Below are positions 9,437 to 18,513 of a DNA stretch of 64,000 bases, in pieces. The stretch's first letter is position 1, and every line of letters starts with the position of its first letter. Source of the stretch: an uncultured Tateyamaria sp. (lineage in GTDB: Bacteria; Pseudomonadota; Alphaproteobacteria; Rhodobacterales; Rhodobacteraceae). Location of the stretch: NCBI GenBank assembly GCA_947501275.1, contig CANMVD010000003.1:1-64000 (forward strand), in the 5' to 3' direction. The notes beneath the pieces are model-generated. The model did no database searches and was not told the DNA's origin. It saw only the letters and a program-made list of their open reading frames with translations. A program made the position numbers and the translations under genes.

Positions 9437-10132
9437 TCAGCCGTCCAACTGGCGGCTGAGGATGGTCGCGAATTCATCTGAAAACGCCTCGTACCCCGCC
9501 ACGATGCGATCACTGTCCGCACTCAGCTTGTTATAGAAAATAACAGCTGGGATAGCGGCCAAAAGACCAAGACCCGTGGCAAGCAAAGCCTCGGCAATGC
9601 CCGGCGCGACCACGGCCAGATTGGTATTTTGTTGTTCCGCGATCTCGATGAACGCGTTCATGATGCCGATTACGGTGCCAAAGAGGCCGATAAACGGCGC
9701 TGATGAGCCCACTGTCGCCAGCACGGTCAGCCCGCCTTGCAACCGCTCCGCCTCTTTGGTGATCGCCACATCCATGGACCGATCAATGCGCGATGTTGCG
9801 TTTGCAATCAGGCCGCCGTCTTCGCGGTGACTGCGCTGCCATTCAATCATGCCGGAGGCAAAAACCTTTTCCGCCGCTCCGGCTGGGTCAGGCCCAACCT
9901 GTTCGAACAGACCGTCCAGTGGCTCGCCCGACCAGAAAGCACGATCAAAGCGTGCAGCCTCGGCCCGCGCCCTGCGGTACATCAGTAGTTTTTGAATGAT
10001 AATTGCCCAAGCCCAAAACGACGCGACAATCAACATGATCATCACCAGTTTCACCGTCAGGGTGGCACGTGCGAAAAGGCCCCACATAGAGAAATCAATC
10101 TCCTGCGCCAGGGCGAGGGTTTCTGCTTCCAT
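9437..10132 (-). CDS. tolQ: MotA/TolQ/ExbB proton channel protein TolQ
   Basis: This 231-residue inner-membrane protein has three predicted membrane segments (about 20-40, 138-160 and 172-195). The segment GLFGTVIGIMNAF and the following glycine-rich GIAEALLATGLGLLAAIP are typical of TolQ/ExbB channel subunits. It lies 99 bp downstream of ybgC and initiates the closely spaced tolQRAB unit. Confidence 0.96.
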   Translation of the reverse strand: MEAETLALAQEIDFSMWGLFARATLTVKLVMIMLIVASFWAWAIIIQKLLMYRRARAEAARFDRAFWSGEPLDGLFEQVGPDPAGAAEKVFASGMIEWQRSHREDGGLIANATSRIDRSMDVAITKEAERLQGGLTVLATVGSSAPFIGLFGTVIGIMNAFIEIAEQQNTNLAVVAPGIAEALLATGLGLLAAIPAVIFYNKLSADSDRIVAGYEAFSDEFATILSRQLDG

Positions 10133-10231
10133 ACTGCCTGCTCTTTGTTATGGGCACGTTTTTCGGCCCTTATTGAATTTGAACATAAGGCAGACAAAAG
10201 GGGAAAGCTATCACTTCGGCGTCAGAAAGCC

Positions 10232-10621
10232 TTATTTCTTGGACATTGCGCGGATTTTCGCAGGAAGGCGCGTCGGCTTGCCGGCCTCTGTCATGCAGGC
10301 AGCAACGACATGCGCGCGAAAGATCGCTTTGCCGTCCCGCTCAACTGTTTGGTCAAATGCCCAGCGTACCGCGCTTGTGGCCTGATGGGTTGTGACCACA
10401 TCCAGCCGATCCCCCAGCTTTGCCGCGCCGAGGTAGTCCGCCTCGACGCGGGTGACCACAAACACAATGCCATCGGCCTTCATTGCGTTTTGATCGACGC
10501 CCAACTCTTCGACAATGGTCGAGCGCGCGCGCTCAATGAACTTCAGGTAGTTTGCATAATAGACGACACCACCCATGTCGGTGTCTTCGTAGTAAACCGT
10601 GACCGGGAAGTGATGGGACAT
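10232..10621 (-). CDS. ybgC: Tol-Pal system-associated acyl-CoA thioesterase YbgC
   Basis: This 129-residue hotdog-fold thioesterase carries the signature YYEDTDMGGVVYYANYLKF near its N-terminus, where the Asp of the DTD segment is the catalytic-type residue of the 4HBT family. YbgC enzymes hydrolyse short or long acyl-CoA and usually head the tol-pal operon, as here. The start at 10621 (MSHHFPVTV) was chosen over an upstream in-frame codon because it matches the usual family N-terminus. It lies 77 bp downstream of amt. Confidence 0.92.
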   Translation of the reverse strand: MSHHFPVTVYYEDTDMGGVVYYANYLKFIERARSTIVEELGVDQNAMKADGIVFVVTRVEADYLGAAKLGDRLDVVTTHQATSAVRWAFDQTVERDGKAIFRAHVVAACMTEAGKPTRLPAKIRAMSKK

Positions 10622-10698
10622 AAGGGGGCAGCCACTTGGGTTTGAGATCTGGACGACGCAGTGTCGCCCAGAACCCACTGGATCAGCAAGACGCGAAA

Positions 10699-11877
10699 TC
10701 AGGACTCAAGATCATATCCGCGTGCATTGTGCACAGCGATATCAAGGCCTGTTTCTTCCGTGTCTGGATCAACCCGCAGTCCGACAACCCCCTTGCAAAA
10801 GAACACAAGGATCAGGGTCACGCCTGCCGTGTATCCGGCGATGATGGCCATACCACCCAACTGTGCTGACCATGAAGCAGCCCCCAACGCCGCCAGCATC
10901 ATCGTTCCAAACATGCCCCCGGCCCCGTGCACCGCAAACACGTCCAATGTGTCATCAATTCCCAGCTTGTCGCGCAGGAAATAGATCGTCTCCTGACACA
11001 AGATACCTGCAACTACGCCGATCATGATCGCATAGGTGGGCCCGACAAAACCCGACGCCGGGGTGACAGATGCAAGGCCCGCAATCGTCCCCGTCGCCAT
11101 GCCCACCAAAGTCACCTGTCCAGTTTTGATATACTCCCAAAACATCCACGTAACCGTCGCGGACGCGCCCGCCAGAACAGTGACCGACAAGGCCATGGCG
11201 GCAGTTGCATCCACCGCCAGAGCGGAACCACCGTTAAACCCAAGCCAACCAACCCACAGCATGGACGCACCGATCATTACCATTCCGGGATTGTGCGGTG
11301 CATGGCCACGGAACGTGCGCGGGCCAACAACCAGCGCAACCATCAACGCAGAAATACCTGCCGCTTCGTGAACAACCAAACCACCTGCAAAATCACGCAC
11401 GCCCGTTTCGCCAAAAATCCCGCCATCAGACAGGAACCCACCACCCCAGACCCAATGCACGATGGGTGAATATACAAGCAGCATCCAAAGGCTCGAGAAC
11501 AGCAGCACGAACCCGAATTTGACCCGCTCGGCAAAGACGCCCAGCAAAATCACCGGCGTGATGATGGCAAATGTCATCTGGAAGGAAAAGAACGCCATTT
11601 CGGGCAATGCACCCAAAAGACTGTCAAGCGTGACACCCTGGAGGAACAACTTGCCGATTCCGCCCCAGTAGGGATCGGTATTGCCAAAGGCAATCGAATA
11701 CCCGGCAGCATACCACAGGATCGCCATCAGGCAGGCCACGGCGTAGCACTGCAAAAAGACGCTCATGACGTTTCGCGCCCGAACCATGCCGCCATAAAAC
11801 AGCGCCAAGCCCGGCAATGTCATGAACAACACCAGCGCCGTTGCAACAAGTATCCATACAGTATCGGCTTGGTTCAT
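10699..11877 (-). CDS. amt: Ammonium transporter
   Basis: This 392-residue Amt/MEP/Rh channel has about eleven membrane helices. Landmarks include the pore twin histidines His170 (VVHEAAGIS) and His317 (FAVHGAGGMFG), and the helix segments ALFYGGMVRARN and WLGFNGGSALAVD. It conducts ammonium or ammonia across the inner membrane. The start at 11877 is preceded by TTTGGGGGTTATT, a good ribosome binding site. No glnK-like PII gene is adjacent, although amt and glnK are often paired. It is transcribed toward ybgC and the tol genes without an obvious terminator between them. Confidence 0.95.
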   Translation of the reverse strand: MNQADTVWILVATALVLFMTLPGLALFYGGMVRARNVMSVFLQCYAVACLMAILWYAAGYSIAFGNTDPYWGGIGKLFLQGVTLDSLLGALPEMAFFSFQMTFAIITPVILLGVFAERVKFGFVLLFSSLWMLLVYSPIVHWVWGGGFLSDGGIFGETGVRDFAGGLVVHEAAGISALMVALVVGPRTFRGHAPHNPGMVMIGASMLWVGWLGFNGGSALAVDATAAMALSVTVLAGASATVTWMFWEYIKTGQVTLVGMATGTIAGLASVTPASGFVGPTYAIMIGVVAGILCQETIYFLRDKLGIDDTLDVFAVHGAGGMFGTMMLAALGAASWSAQLGGMAIIAGYTAGVTLILVFFCKGVVGLRVDPDTEETGLDIAVHNARGYDLES

Positions 11878-11956
11878 AATAACCCCCAAATATACCAAAT
11901 TCCCTTCGGGGCACTCTACTGACGCTGTGAGCGGGTAGAATGATTCTTTTCACGAT

Positions 11957-12017
11957 TGTGGATAACCTGTCGATCAAGACAACCGCAGCTTGTTTTCTGA
12001 AGAAAAGCTGTGGATTA
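11957..12017. promoter_or_regulatory. Two DnaA-box-like 9-mers upstream of amt
   Basis: TGTGGATAA (11957-11965, i.e. TTATCCACA on the minus strand, a perfect DnaA box) and TGTGGATTA (12009-12017, one mismatch) have the same orientation and are 52 bp apart. They lie in the short gap before amt, and the second overlaps the stop codon of the upstream gene. Another perfect 9-mer occurs at 28561 inside ileS, so chance is possible. Regulation by DnaA is only a hypothesis. Confidence 0.3.
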
Positions 12018-12641
12018 CTGCATCTTTTCCAAACGCGCACTCAGCCTCAAAGCGTGACTTGCATCTTGCGCGGCGACCGGCATCACCGGGTCGTAAGCCG
12101 CCCTGATCAAGGCAGCTATGTCAGGTCTCAGCACCGTTGTCCCGCCCGCAACCGCAAGCGGCGAACGGTCGCGAAATGCGAGATCGGACCACAACAACAT
12201 CGATTGCACAACCTGAGACAAGGCCAACGTCTCAGCCGGAACGTCAGACAAGTGCTGATCCATTCGCAAAAAGACGAAACACGCCTGAATGGCCCCTGTG
12301 TCGTCAAATCGAAAAACGCGGTACTGGTTCGCGTCTGCCGCTTGCAGGCGATCCACAAGCGGACCGAGGTCGGGCACCAGTCGGTCGAGGCCCGGCACCT
12401 CTGGCAACTCGGACCATTCCTGAAAAAAGAACCACATAAAGTTGGCGCCCAGTTCAGGATCGGTTTCAGCCATGTGATGGCCTGCCAGATGGCAGACAGC
12501 CTCCATCGCTCCTTTTATGGTGCCCAGCGTTGTCTCTTCCACACCAAACACCACCGGGGACAACGGGCGCCCCCAACGGGCAAAGGCATAGTCACCACTT
12601 TCGCGCGTAAACAGCGCCTGAATGTCATCTGCATGCATCAT
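12015..12641 (-). CDS. Conserved hypothetical protein of unrecognised family
   Basis: This 208-residue soluble protein has no signal peptide or membrane segment, is mainly alpha-helical in appearance, and has a conserved-looking core (GRPLSPVVFGVEETT, MWFFFQEWSELP). I do not recognise the family. It may be a Rhodobacterales-restricted protein that travels with the ruv/tol region. The start at 12641 was chosen because AGGTGAG lies 6 nt upstream; a GTG 9 nt further upstream is also possible. It sits 142 bp downstream of ruvB and 137 bp upstream of amt. Confidence 0.65.
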   Translation of the reverse strand: MMHADDIQALFTRESGDYAFARWGRPLSPVVFGVEETTLGTIKGAMEAVCHLAGHHMAETDPELGANFMWFFFQEWSELPEVPGLDRLVPDLGPLVDRLQAADANQYRVFRFDDTGAIQACFVFLRMDQHLSDVPAETLALSQVVQSMLLWSDLAFRDRSPLAVAGGTTVLRPDIAALIRAAYDPVMPVAAQDASHALRLSARLEKMQ

Positions 12642-12783
12642 GCGGCTCACCTACTGGCAGCCGCGAAAAAGCTCAACCGAAACACAGCGATTGTCGACCT
12701 ACAGAAACAACAAGGCACGAGAGGGCCAAAGGGACGGTGGGCGGGGCGTCGTTCGCAGAACGCGCGTCGCGCTCCGTCACACA

Positions 12784-13806
12784 TCAATCAAACAGATCGC
12801 CTGCGGGCTTGGGTGGCTCAAGCCCCAAATGACGCCACGCCCTCGGTGCCAGCATCCGCCCACGTGGCGTGCGCTGGATCAAACCTTGCTGCAACAGATA
12901 CGGCTCAATGACCTCCTCCAACGCATCCCGGCTCTCACTCAGCGCGGCACTTAAGGTTTCAACGCCAACAGGACCGCCGCCATAGTGCTCCGCCATCAGC
13001 CCCAGATACCGCCGGTCCGCGCCATCAAGGCCCAATTGATCCACTCCCAAACGGGTCAAGGCTGAATCGGCCAACTCCTTGGTCACACGGCCATCACCAT
13101 CAACGACAGCAAAATCCACGACACGGCGCAGCAACCGACCAGCGATGCGCGGCGTGCCGCGCGCGCGTTTGGCGATTTCGCGGGCGCCACCTTCATCTGC
13201 CGGAGCGCCCAGCTTGCGGGCATTGCGCTCCACGATCGTGTAGAGTTCGTCTTCGGTGTAAAATTCCAGGCGTGTCGGAATGCCAAAACGGTCACGCAGG
13301 GGTGTCGTCAAAAGACCCATCCGGGTGGTTGCGCCAACCAACGTAAAGGGCTGTAACTCGATGCGTACCGTGCGCGCCGCGGGCCCCTCTCCAATCACCA
13401 GATCCAGCTCAAAATCCTCAAGAGCCGGATAAAGAACCTCCTCAACAGCCGGGTTCAACCGATGAATTTCATCGATGAACAACACATCCTGCGCTTCAAG
13501 ATTGGTGAGAATGGCCGCAAGATCCCCCGCTTTGGCAAGCACTGGACCAGACGTCATGCGAAAGCCCACCCCCAGCTCACGCGCCATGATCTGCGCAAGA
13601 GTTGTCTTGCCCAGTCCCGGGGGACCATGAAACAACGTGTGATCCATCGCCTCGCCGCGCTGACGCGCCGACTGAATGAAAACTCGCAAATTTGCGCGCG
13701 CTTCAGCCTGCCCTACAAAATCCTCCAGCATTTGAGGACGTAACGCACGGTCGACATCCTCAGGAAGCGGTTGCGGGCGCAATGTCGGATCAGACGCATC
13801 GCTCAT
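12784..13806 (-). CDS. ruvB: Holliday junction branch migration helicase RuvB
   Basis: This 340-residue AAA+ motor drives branch migration of Holliday junctions with RuvA. Walker [10 protein letters not shown] lies at 61-69, Walker B FIDEIH at 110-115, and the sensor segment [18 protein letters not shown] follows. A C-terminal winged helix (about 260-330) ends with RTPRGR. It is 4 bp downstream of ruvA in the ruvCAB operon. Confidence 0.97.
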   Translation of the reverse strand: MSDASDPTLRPQPLPEDVDRALRPQMLEDFVGQAEARANLRVFIQSARQRGEAMDHTLFHGPPGLGKTTLAQIMARELGVGFRMTSGPVLAKAGDLAAILTNLEAQDVLFIDEIHRLNPAVEEVLYPALEDFELDLVIGEGPAARTVRIELQPFTLVGATTRMGLLTTPLRDRFGIPTRLEFYTEDELYTIVERNARKLGAPADEGGAREIAKRARGTPRIAGRLLRRVVDFAVVDGDGRVTKELADSALTRLGVDQLGLDGADRRYLGLMAEHYGGGPVGVETLSAALSESRDALEEVIEPYLLQQGLIQRTPRGRMLAPRAWRHLGLEPPKPAGDLFD

Positions 13807-13810
13807 GATC

Positions 13811-14464
13811 CTACCCTTTCGGTGCCAAAAGCTTGAGGGCAGCGCGGATCAAATCCGGCGTGTCAGCCGATGGATCCTCGCCCGCAGCTTGCGCAACGGC
13901 TGCCGCGGCATCCGATGGCCCATATCCGAGATTTCCCAAGGCGGATAACGCATCGGCTTGCGCCGAGGACGTTGGCGGCGCAACTGCAATCGGCTCAATC
14001 ACAGCGTCGTCGCCCGGCACCTCCTCGGCAGACTGCGCCACACCACCACTCATGGCCATGACAGTCGGGGCCTTGTCCTTGAGATCCAGAACTATCCGCT
14101 GAGCGATCTTCGGGCCAATTCCCTTTGCGGCCTTGACGGCATTCCAATCACCAAGAGCGATGGCGCGGCTTACCCCGTCCGGTCCCAATGTACCAAGAAT
14201 GGCCAACGAAGCTTTGGCCCCCACGCCTTGAACGCTCATCAGCAGCCTGTGCCATTCCTTTTCCGCCAGCGTCGGAAAGCCAAACAGCTGCATGAGATCT
14301 TCGCGTACAACCAAATCGGTGAACAATGCCACGGCCTCGCCCACGCCAGGTAAAGTCGCCAGTGTACGATCCGAGCAGTACACAAGATACCCTACGCCTC
14401 GAACATCAATCAGGATGTGATCCGCCGCCTTGTAGTCAATGCGACCCGATAGTTTGCCAATCAT
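13811..14464 (-). CDS. ruvA: Holliday junction DNA-binding protein RuvA
   Basis: This 217-residue protein has an N-terminal OB-fold beginning [11 protein letters not shown], tandem helix-hairpin-helix motifs ([18 protein letters not shown] and [17 protein letters not shown]), and a C-terminal RuvB-binding domain with [15 protein letters not shown]. The ATG at 14464 overlaps the ruvC stop as ATGA, which fixes this start over a longer in-frame form. Confidence 0.96.
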   Translation of the reverse strand: MIGKLSGRIDYKAADHILIDVRGVGYLVYCSDRTLATLPGVGEAVALFTDLVVREDLMQLFGFPTLAEKEWHRLLMSVQGVGAKASLAILGTLGPDGVSRAIALGDWNAVKAAKGIGPKIAQRIVLDLKDKAPTVMAMSGGVAQSAEEVPGDDAVIEPIAVAPPTSSAQADALSALGNLGYGPSDAAAAVAQAAGEDPSADTPDLIRAALKLLAPKG

Positions 14465-14964
14465 GCCCGCACCTTTGCCAGCGCAGCAGCCAAGCCACCA
14501 CCGCCCCCATGATGGGCATGGCAAATCGCGATGGCCAAGGCATCTGCCGCATCTGGCCCTGCAAGGACAACTCCGGGCATCTGTACACGGACCATATGGG
14601 CCACCTGACGCTTGTCAGCATGACCAACACCCACAACGGTCTTCTTGACCGAGTTCGGAGCGTATTCACCCACCGTCAAACCAGCACGGGCCACTGCCAA
14701 CATTGCAACACCGCGCGCCTGCCCCAGCTTCAACGTGCCGGCACCGTCCTTGTTGACGAAGGTTTGTTCAATTGCAGCTGTTTGCGGTCCATGAGTGGCG
14801 ATCACTGCATCCAGTTGTTCGAACATGCTCAGCAAACGGGCTGCCAGATCATCGCCACTGGAGTGACACACGCCATTTGCGATGTGGCGCAAACGCGGCC
14901 CTTCGGCATCAATCACGCCCCAACCCATATGGCGCAACCCCGGATCGATTCCCAAAATGCGCAT
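14461..14964 (-). CDS. ruvC: Holliday junction endonuclease RuvC
   Basis: This 167-residue resolvase of the RNase H fold has catalytic acidic residues at the expected places: Asp7 (GIDPG), Glu66 (AIEQTF), Asp138 and Asp141 (PDAADALA). It cuts Holliday junctions delivered by RuvAB. It is the first gene of the ruvCAB operon, so the promoter should lie in 14965-15240. Confidence 0.97.
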   Translation of the reverse strand: MRILGIDPGLRHMGWGVIDAEGPRLRHIANGVCHSSGDDLAARLLSMFEQLDAVIATHGPQTAAIEQTFVNKDGAGTLKLGQARGVAMLAVARAGLTVGEYAPNSVKKTVVGVGHADKRQVAHMVRVQMPGVVLAGPDAADALAIAICHAHHGGGGGLAAALAKVRA

Positions 14965-15240
14965 GATATCCGCCCTTGCCCACTGCCCCGCTACGCGCGG
15001 TTGTCGCTTTTTTCACGCACTAGCACGAAAGGCGAACATCCGCCAAGGGTTAACACGTGTGACGCCTCCCGCTAAGTCACTTTTCAAATTGCACACTTTT
15101 TGCGCAGAAACCGACACGGAACGGGTTGAAATGGACTGAAAACGACACTTCTCTATTTTGAATTTCTCTTTTTTTCCCAGACTGTTAACCTTGTTTCCAA
15201 CCCATGCAAAAAGAGCATAGCAGGCATGATCTTTTGCAGC

Positions 15241-15269
15241 TTGTGATGTCGAATCCAGAGCCCTAGATG
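15241..15269 (+). promoter_or_regulatory. Possible promoter of the DUF1127 gene
   Basis: TTGTGA (15241-15246) and TAGATG (15264-15269) are separated by 17 bp and lie 52 bp before the start codon. The match to a housekeeping-type -35/-10 pair is partial. The 357-bp gap from 14965 to 15321 holds no gene. It must contain this promoter and the divergent ruvC promoter, plus an AT-rich stretch around 15150-15180. Confidence 0.35.
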
Positions 15270-15321
15270 CCCCTCATCGGTTGGCAAGACCAACACACAA
15301 TCTAACAAAAGGACTGCTGCA

Positions 15322-15531
15322 ATGGCTGCTTTCGACACTTCTCGCCCGCAATACGGTGCTGCCCCAGTTGCAGGCCACATCAAAGGTATCTTCCAAGCGC
15401 TCGTCGCAAAATTCGAGGCATGGAATGACGCCCGCGTGACCCGTAACGCACTTGGTGCGCTGACAGACCGCGAACTCGAGGACATTGGTCTCGTGCGCGG
15501 TGACATCGAAGATGTGGCTCAAGGCCACTGA
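15322..15531 (+). CDS. DUF1127 domain-containing small protein
   Basis: This 69-residue protein has the DUF1127 signature in its C-terminal half (VTRNALGALTDRELEDIGL, about 39-57), a short basic/acidic helical motif seen in many alphaproteobacterial stress-related proteins. Some family members bind RNA or affect phosphate and carbon metabolism, but the role of this one is unknown. AAAGGA lies upstream of the ATG. The gene is monocistronic, with a promoter-like element upstream and an intrinsic terminator 135 bp downstream, leaving a 3' UTR long enough to carry a small RNA. Confidence 0.85.
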   Translation: MAAFDTSRPQYGAAPVAGHIKGIFQALVAKFEAWNDARVTRNALGALTDRELEDIGLVRGDIEDVAQGH

Positions 15532-15665
15532 ACCCTGCTCAAGACTGCCGGACACAACCTGATAGGTTGGCGTCTGTCATCGCAGATGCCACAACAGCGC
15601 ACCTCGTCCGGCCTGCCTTGAGAACACGACTTTCGCGGCACCACGCTTGATAGGTGCCTCATAAG

Positions 15666-15704
15666 AAAAAGCCGCGTCGCCTTTTGGGCAACGCGGCTTT
15701 TTTT
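15666..15704 (+). terminator. Strong intrinsic terminator after the DUF1127 gene
   Basis: AAAAAGCCGCGTCGCC and GGCAACGCGGCTTTTT form a long stem (one internal mismatch, 5-nt loop CTTTT-like) ending in seven T residues. The A-rich 5' side means it could also work on the minus strand, for transcripts coming from the right. Confidence 0.9.
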
Positions 15705-15778
15705 GGCCTGTCAGACCGGCCTTTAACAAACGCAACAAGACAATTCGTTACTTTGGAGGGAAATGACGAACTCCGAAA

Positions 15779-16123
15779 TTACTTGGTGAAGGGTTCAGCA
15801 AATCCGGCAACAAAAAGTGTCACCGTGTCGGCTTGCATCACCCATGCCCCGGCTTGTTCGATCACGGTGCTGTTGCCCAGTTTGGCAACACGTTCGTTGT
15901 AGGTGATGTCACCCAGCGACGCGAACATGATGCCCTTGAACACAAAGAAACCGGCAATCAGAGCAAGCAAACCGAAAAGCGGGAAACCGCGGCGCGAAGC
16001 GCGCTTGGGCTTCATGACGATCAGGCCATCACCGCGCAATTGCGATGTATACCCATTGGCCATTTGTGCGTGTTTGCGGCTCAGCGTCTTCAGACGCCTA
16101 TCAAATTGCGCGTGAGTGTCCAT
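15779..16123 (-). CDS. Small membrane protein of unknown function
   Basis: This 114-residue protein has a charged N-terminus (MDTHAQFDRRLKTLSRKH), a basic stretch (KPKRASRRG), then one membrane segment (about 46-66, PLFGLLALIAGFFVFKG) and a C-terminal part ending VAGFAEPFTK. I recognise no named domain; it resembles a conserved Rhodobacterales hypothetical. The start at 16123 (M26 of the longer frame) was chosen because the upstream extension lacks conserved character. It lies between the DUF1127 terminator and prmA and appears to be a single-gene unit. Confidence 0.6.
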   Translation of the reverse strand: MDTHAQFDRRLKTLSRKHAQMANGYTSQLRGDGLIVMKPKRASRRGFPLFGLLALIAGFFVFKGIMFASLGDITYNERVAKLGNSTVIEQAGAWVMQADTVTLFVAGFAEPFTK

Positions 16124-16237
16124 ACCGGCAGTCTCTTTAACCTCGAACAGAGCCCCCGCCCTTTTCGATGTATCTAAGGTGCGGGCCAATTGTGGCAAAA
16201 TCTGGGCAAACCCCTAAAATGTGCCGAAAATACGCCG

Positions 16238-17107
16238 TCAATTGTGGCTTTTTTCCAGAGTGAGCGTGGTCCATTCACCAATCTCTTCTCTGTGGGCCAC
16301 ACTGTTTCCGAACCTCGCATAAACGTTAACTATTTCGTCTGCCTGTTCGTTCAAAATGCCAGATAAAACCGCGTATCCACCCGCACTGAGTCGCGCAGAC
16401 AGATCCGGTGCCAGCGCCACAAGCGGCCCTTTGAGAATATTGGCAAAAATCAGATCGTAAGGCCCCTCGAGTGCCGCGTGATCAAAGCCAGCAGCCTCGA
16501 CCACAGCCACCCGATTTTCCATGTCATTGGCCCGAAGATTTGCAACGGCGACATCCACAGCTTGTGCGTCGATGTCGCTGGCCGTGACGTCGACAGACCA
16601 CAGATGCGCGGCTGCCATTGCCAGCACCGCCGTACCACACCCGATATCCACAACGCGTGTGGCTTTGACGTCTTGGTCGGCAAGACGATCCAACGCGCGC
16701 AGACACCCAAGCGTTGTCCCATGATGGCCTGTGCCAAACGCCATGGCCGCCTCGATCAGCAGGGCGTGTTTGCCCGCGGGCACCTTGTCGGCGTCATGGC
16801 TGCCGTACACAAAGAAACGCCCGGCTTCGACCGGTGCCAGCTCGCGCCGAACATGTGCAACCCAATCAGTATCAGGCAGTTCGGACACCGTAAAAGGTTT
16901 GGCCCCCATCGCGGTAGACAGGATCAACAAAGCCGTTTCATCAGGGGCATCGGTGAAATACCCCCCAACTTCCCATAAGCCCGAGCCATCTTCGACTTCG
17001 AACACGCCGATGCCCGTCGGCGCGGGGTCGATGTTCTCCAGCGCCTCGCCAAGCGCATCCGCCTGCGATTTTCCTTCCAGCGTCGTCAGTGCAGTCCAGG
17101 TTGGCAT
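16238..17107 (-). CDS. prmA: Ribosomal protein L11 methyltransferase
   Basis: This 289-residue SAM-dependent enzyme trimethylates L11. The C-terminal Rossmann methyltransferase domain has AFGTGHHGTT before motif I VVDIGCGTAVLAMA, and the motif FANILKGPL. The start ATG at 17107 overlaps the preceding MATE stop as TAATG, so translation is probably re-initiated. The frame extends far upstream inside the MATE gene, but that part is not homologous-looking and is rejected as the start. Confidence 0.93.
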   Translation of the reverse strand: MPTWTALTTLEGKSQADALGEALENIDPAPTGIGVFEVEDGSGLWEVGGYFTDAPDETALLILSTAMGAKPFTVSELPDTDWVAHVRRELAPVEAGRFFVYGSHDADKVPAGKHALLIEAAMAFGTGHHGTTLGCLRALDRLADQDVKATRVVDIGCGTAVLAMAAAHLWSVDVTASDIDAQAVDVAVANLRANDMENRVAVVEAAGFDHAALEGPYDLIFANILKGPLVALAPDLSARLSAGGYAVLSGILNEQADEIVNVYARFGNSVAHREEIGEWTTLTLEKSHN

Positions 17108-18513
17108 TAGCGTCTCCGATATCTGTCCGGGTTGGCCCCGGGATGAAAGCGCGGCGGCACCGGTTGAGGGGCGGATCCGACTGTGGACCCAAGACGCGCC
17201 ACATAACGCCAGCCCCATAGGCCTGCAAGCCCGCCCATGATCACGCCGGCCAACGCCTGTCCGTAGATCACCCCAACAGCGCCGAAGGACGCGGCCAGCC
17301 ATGTCGCCGCCGGCCAGCTCAGCACACCATCCTTGATCCAGTTTACGAGGGTCGAGCGCATCGGCTGCCCCAGATTGTTGAATGCCGCGTTGGAGACGAA
17401 CAGGGCCCCCACAAAAACGAAGGCGCCGACACCGACAGATGTGAAGGCGCGCAGCACCTCTGCGCCCTGCCCCGACAATTGAAACCCGTCAATCACCAGC
17501 GGTGTTGCGGCGCTTAGAACACCCCACATGACCATGGTGTAGACGCCGCAAAAGATCAGCGCGTCCCGGTAAGTGCTGCGCAGCCGATCATATTGGCCAG
17601 CGCCGTAATTCTGCCCAAAGATCCCGCCTATCGCGCCGGACAACGCAAATATGCCACCAAAGGCCAGCACCGTCAGCCGCCCCACCACCGCCCACGCGCC
17701 GACAGCGTCGTCTCCGAACGGTGCCATCACAGAGGTCAGAATGTAATTCCCGGCAGGCGTTGCCATTTGTGTAGCGATCCCCGGCAGGGCGACGGCCATG
17801 TACGGCCGGAACGTATCGGACACAGATCGCCAATCAGGCCGCGCGATCAGTCTGTGCTGGTAGACCGCAAAGAAAAGTCCGAGCCCCATCAGGCAACACC
17901 GGAATAGAACCAGACCGACCGCCGCGCCATCTAGTCCCCACCCCATCCAGATGATGAAAATCGGATCAAGAACCATCAAGACGGCACCGGAGATCAATGT
18001 GACATACATCGCCTTGGCGCCCAGCCCTTCGGCACGTAAGGCACCTGATGCCGTCAGTGCGATCGCCATCGGCACAAGCGAGGGCACCGTGAGGCCAAGG
18101 TAGCGCGCCGCGAGGGCGGCAGTTTCCCCTTCGGCGCCGACAAGGGCCACAAGGTCATGGCGGGCCAACACAATCACAAGCGCAACAAGGCTTTGGATCA
18201 CGGTCGAGATGATGATCGCTGCACCCGCCTGACGGCGCGCGGCCTCGCGATTGCCCTCTCCGATCCGGCGAGAGATCAGAGCGGTTGCAACGATCATGAG
18301 ACCTACGCCGGACGACACAGAAAAGAACTGGATCGCATAGGCAAATCCAATGGCCGCGATCAACTTTTTCTGTCCCAGTTGGGCCAACCACAACAGGTTC
18401 GCAGCGTCGACCAGAAACACAAACGTGATGCCAAAAGCACCCGTCGCGGTCATGCGCACCACATGACCCATGGTGGATCCTGTCAGAAAGCGGCCCCTGC
18501 TGTCCGCACTCAT
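17107..18513 (-). CDS. MATE family efflux transporter
   Basis: This 468-residue protein has about twelve membrane segments in two similar halves. Family-like segments include DAANLLWLAQLGQKKLIAAIG, SGALRAEGLGAKAMY and FGQNYGAGQYDRLRSTY. MATE proteins export cationic or hydrophobic compounds using Na+ or H+ gradients; the substrate here cannot be read from sequence. The start overlaps the MFS gene stop as ATGA and the stop overlaps the prmA start, so the three genes are translationally linked. Confidence 0.9.
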   Translation of the reverse strand: MSADSRGRFLTGSTMGHVVRMTATGAFGITFVFLVDAANLLWLAQLGQKKLIAAIGFAYAIQFFSVSSGVGLMIVATALISRRIGEGNREAARRQAGAAIIISTVIQSLVALVIVLARHDLVALVGAEGETAALAARYLGLTVPSLVPMAIALTASGALRAEGLGAKAMYVTLISGAVLMVLDPIFIIWMGWGLDGAAVGLVLFRCCLMGLGLFFAVYQHRLIARPDWRSVSDTFRPYMAVALPGIATQMATPAGNYILTSVMAPFGDDAVGAWAVVGRLTVLAFGGIFALSGAIGGIFGQNYGAGQYDRLRSTYRDALIFCGVYTMVMWGVLSAATPLVIDGFQLSGQGAEVLRAFTSVGVGAFVFVGALFVSNAAFNNLGQPMRSTLVNWIKDGVLSWPAATWLAASFGAVGVIYGQALAGVIMGGLAGLWGWRYVARLGSTVGSAPQPVPPRFHPGANPDRYRRR

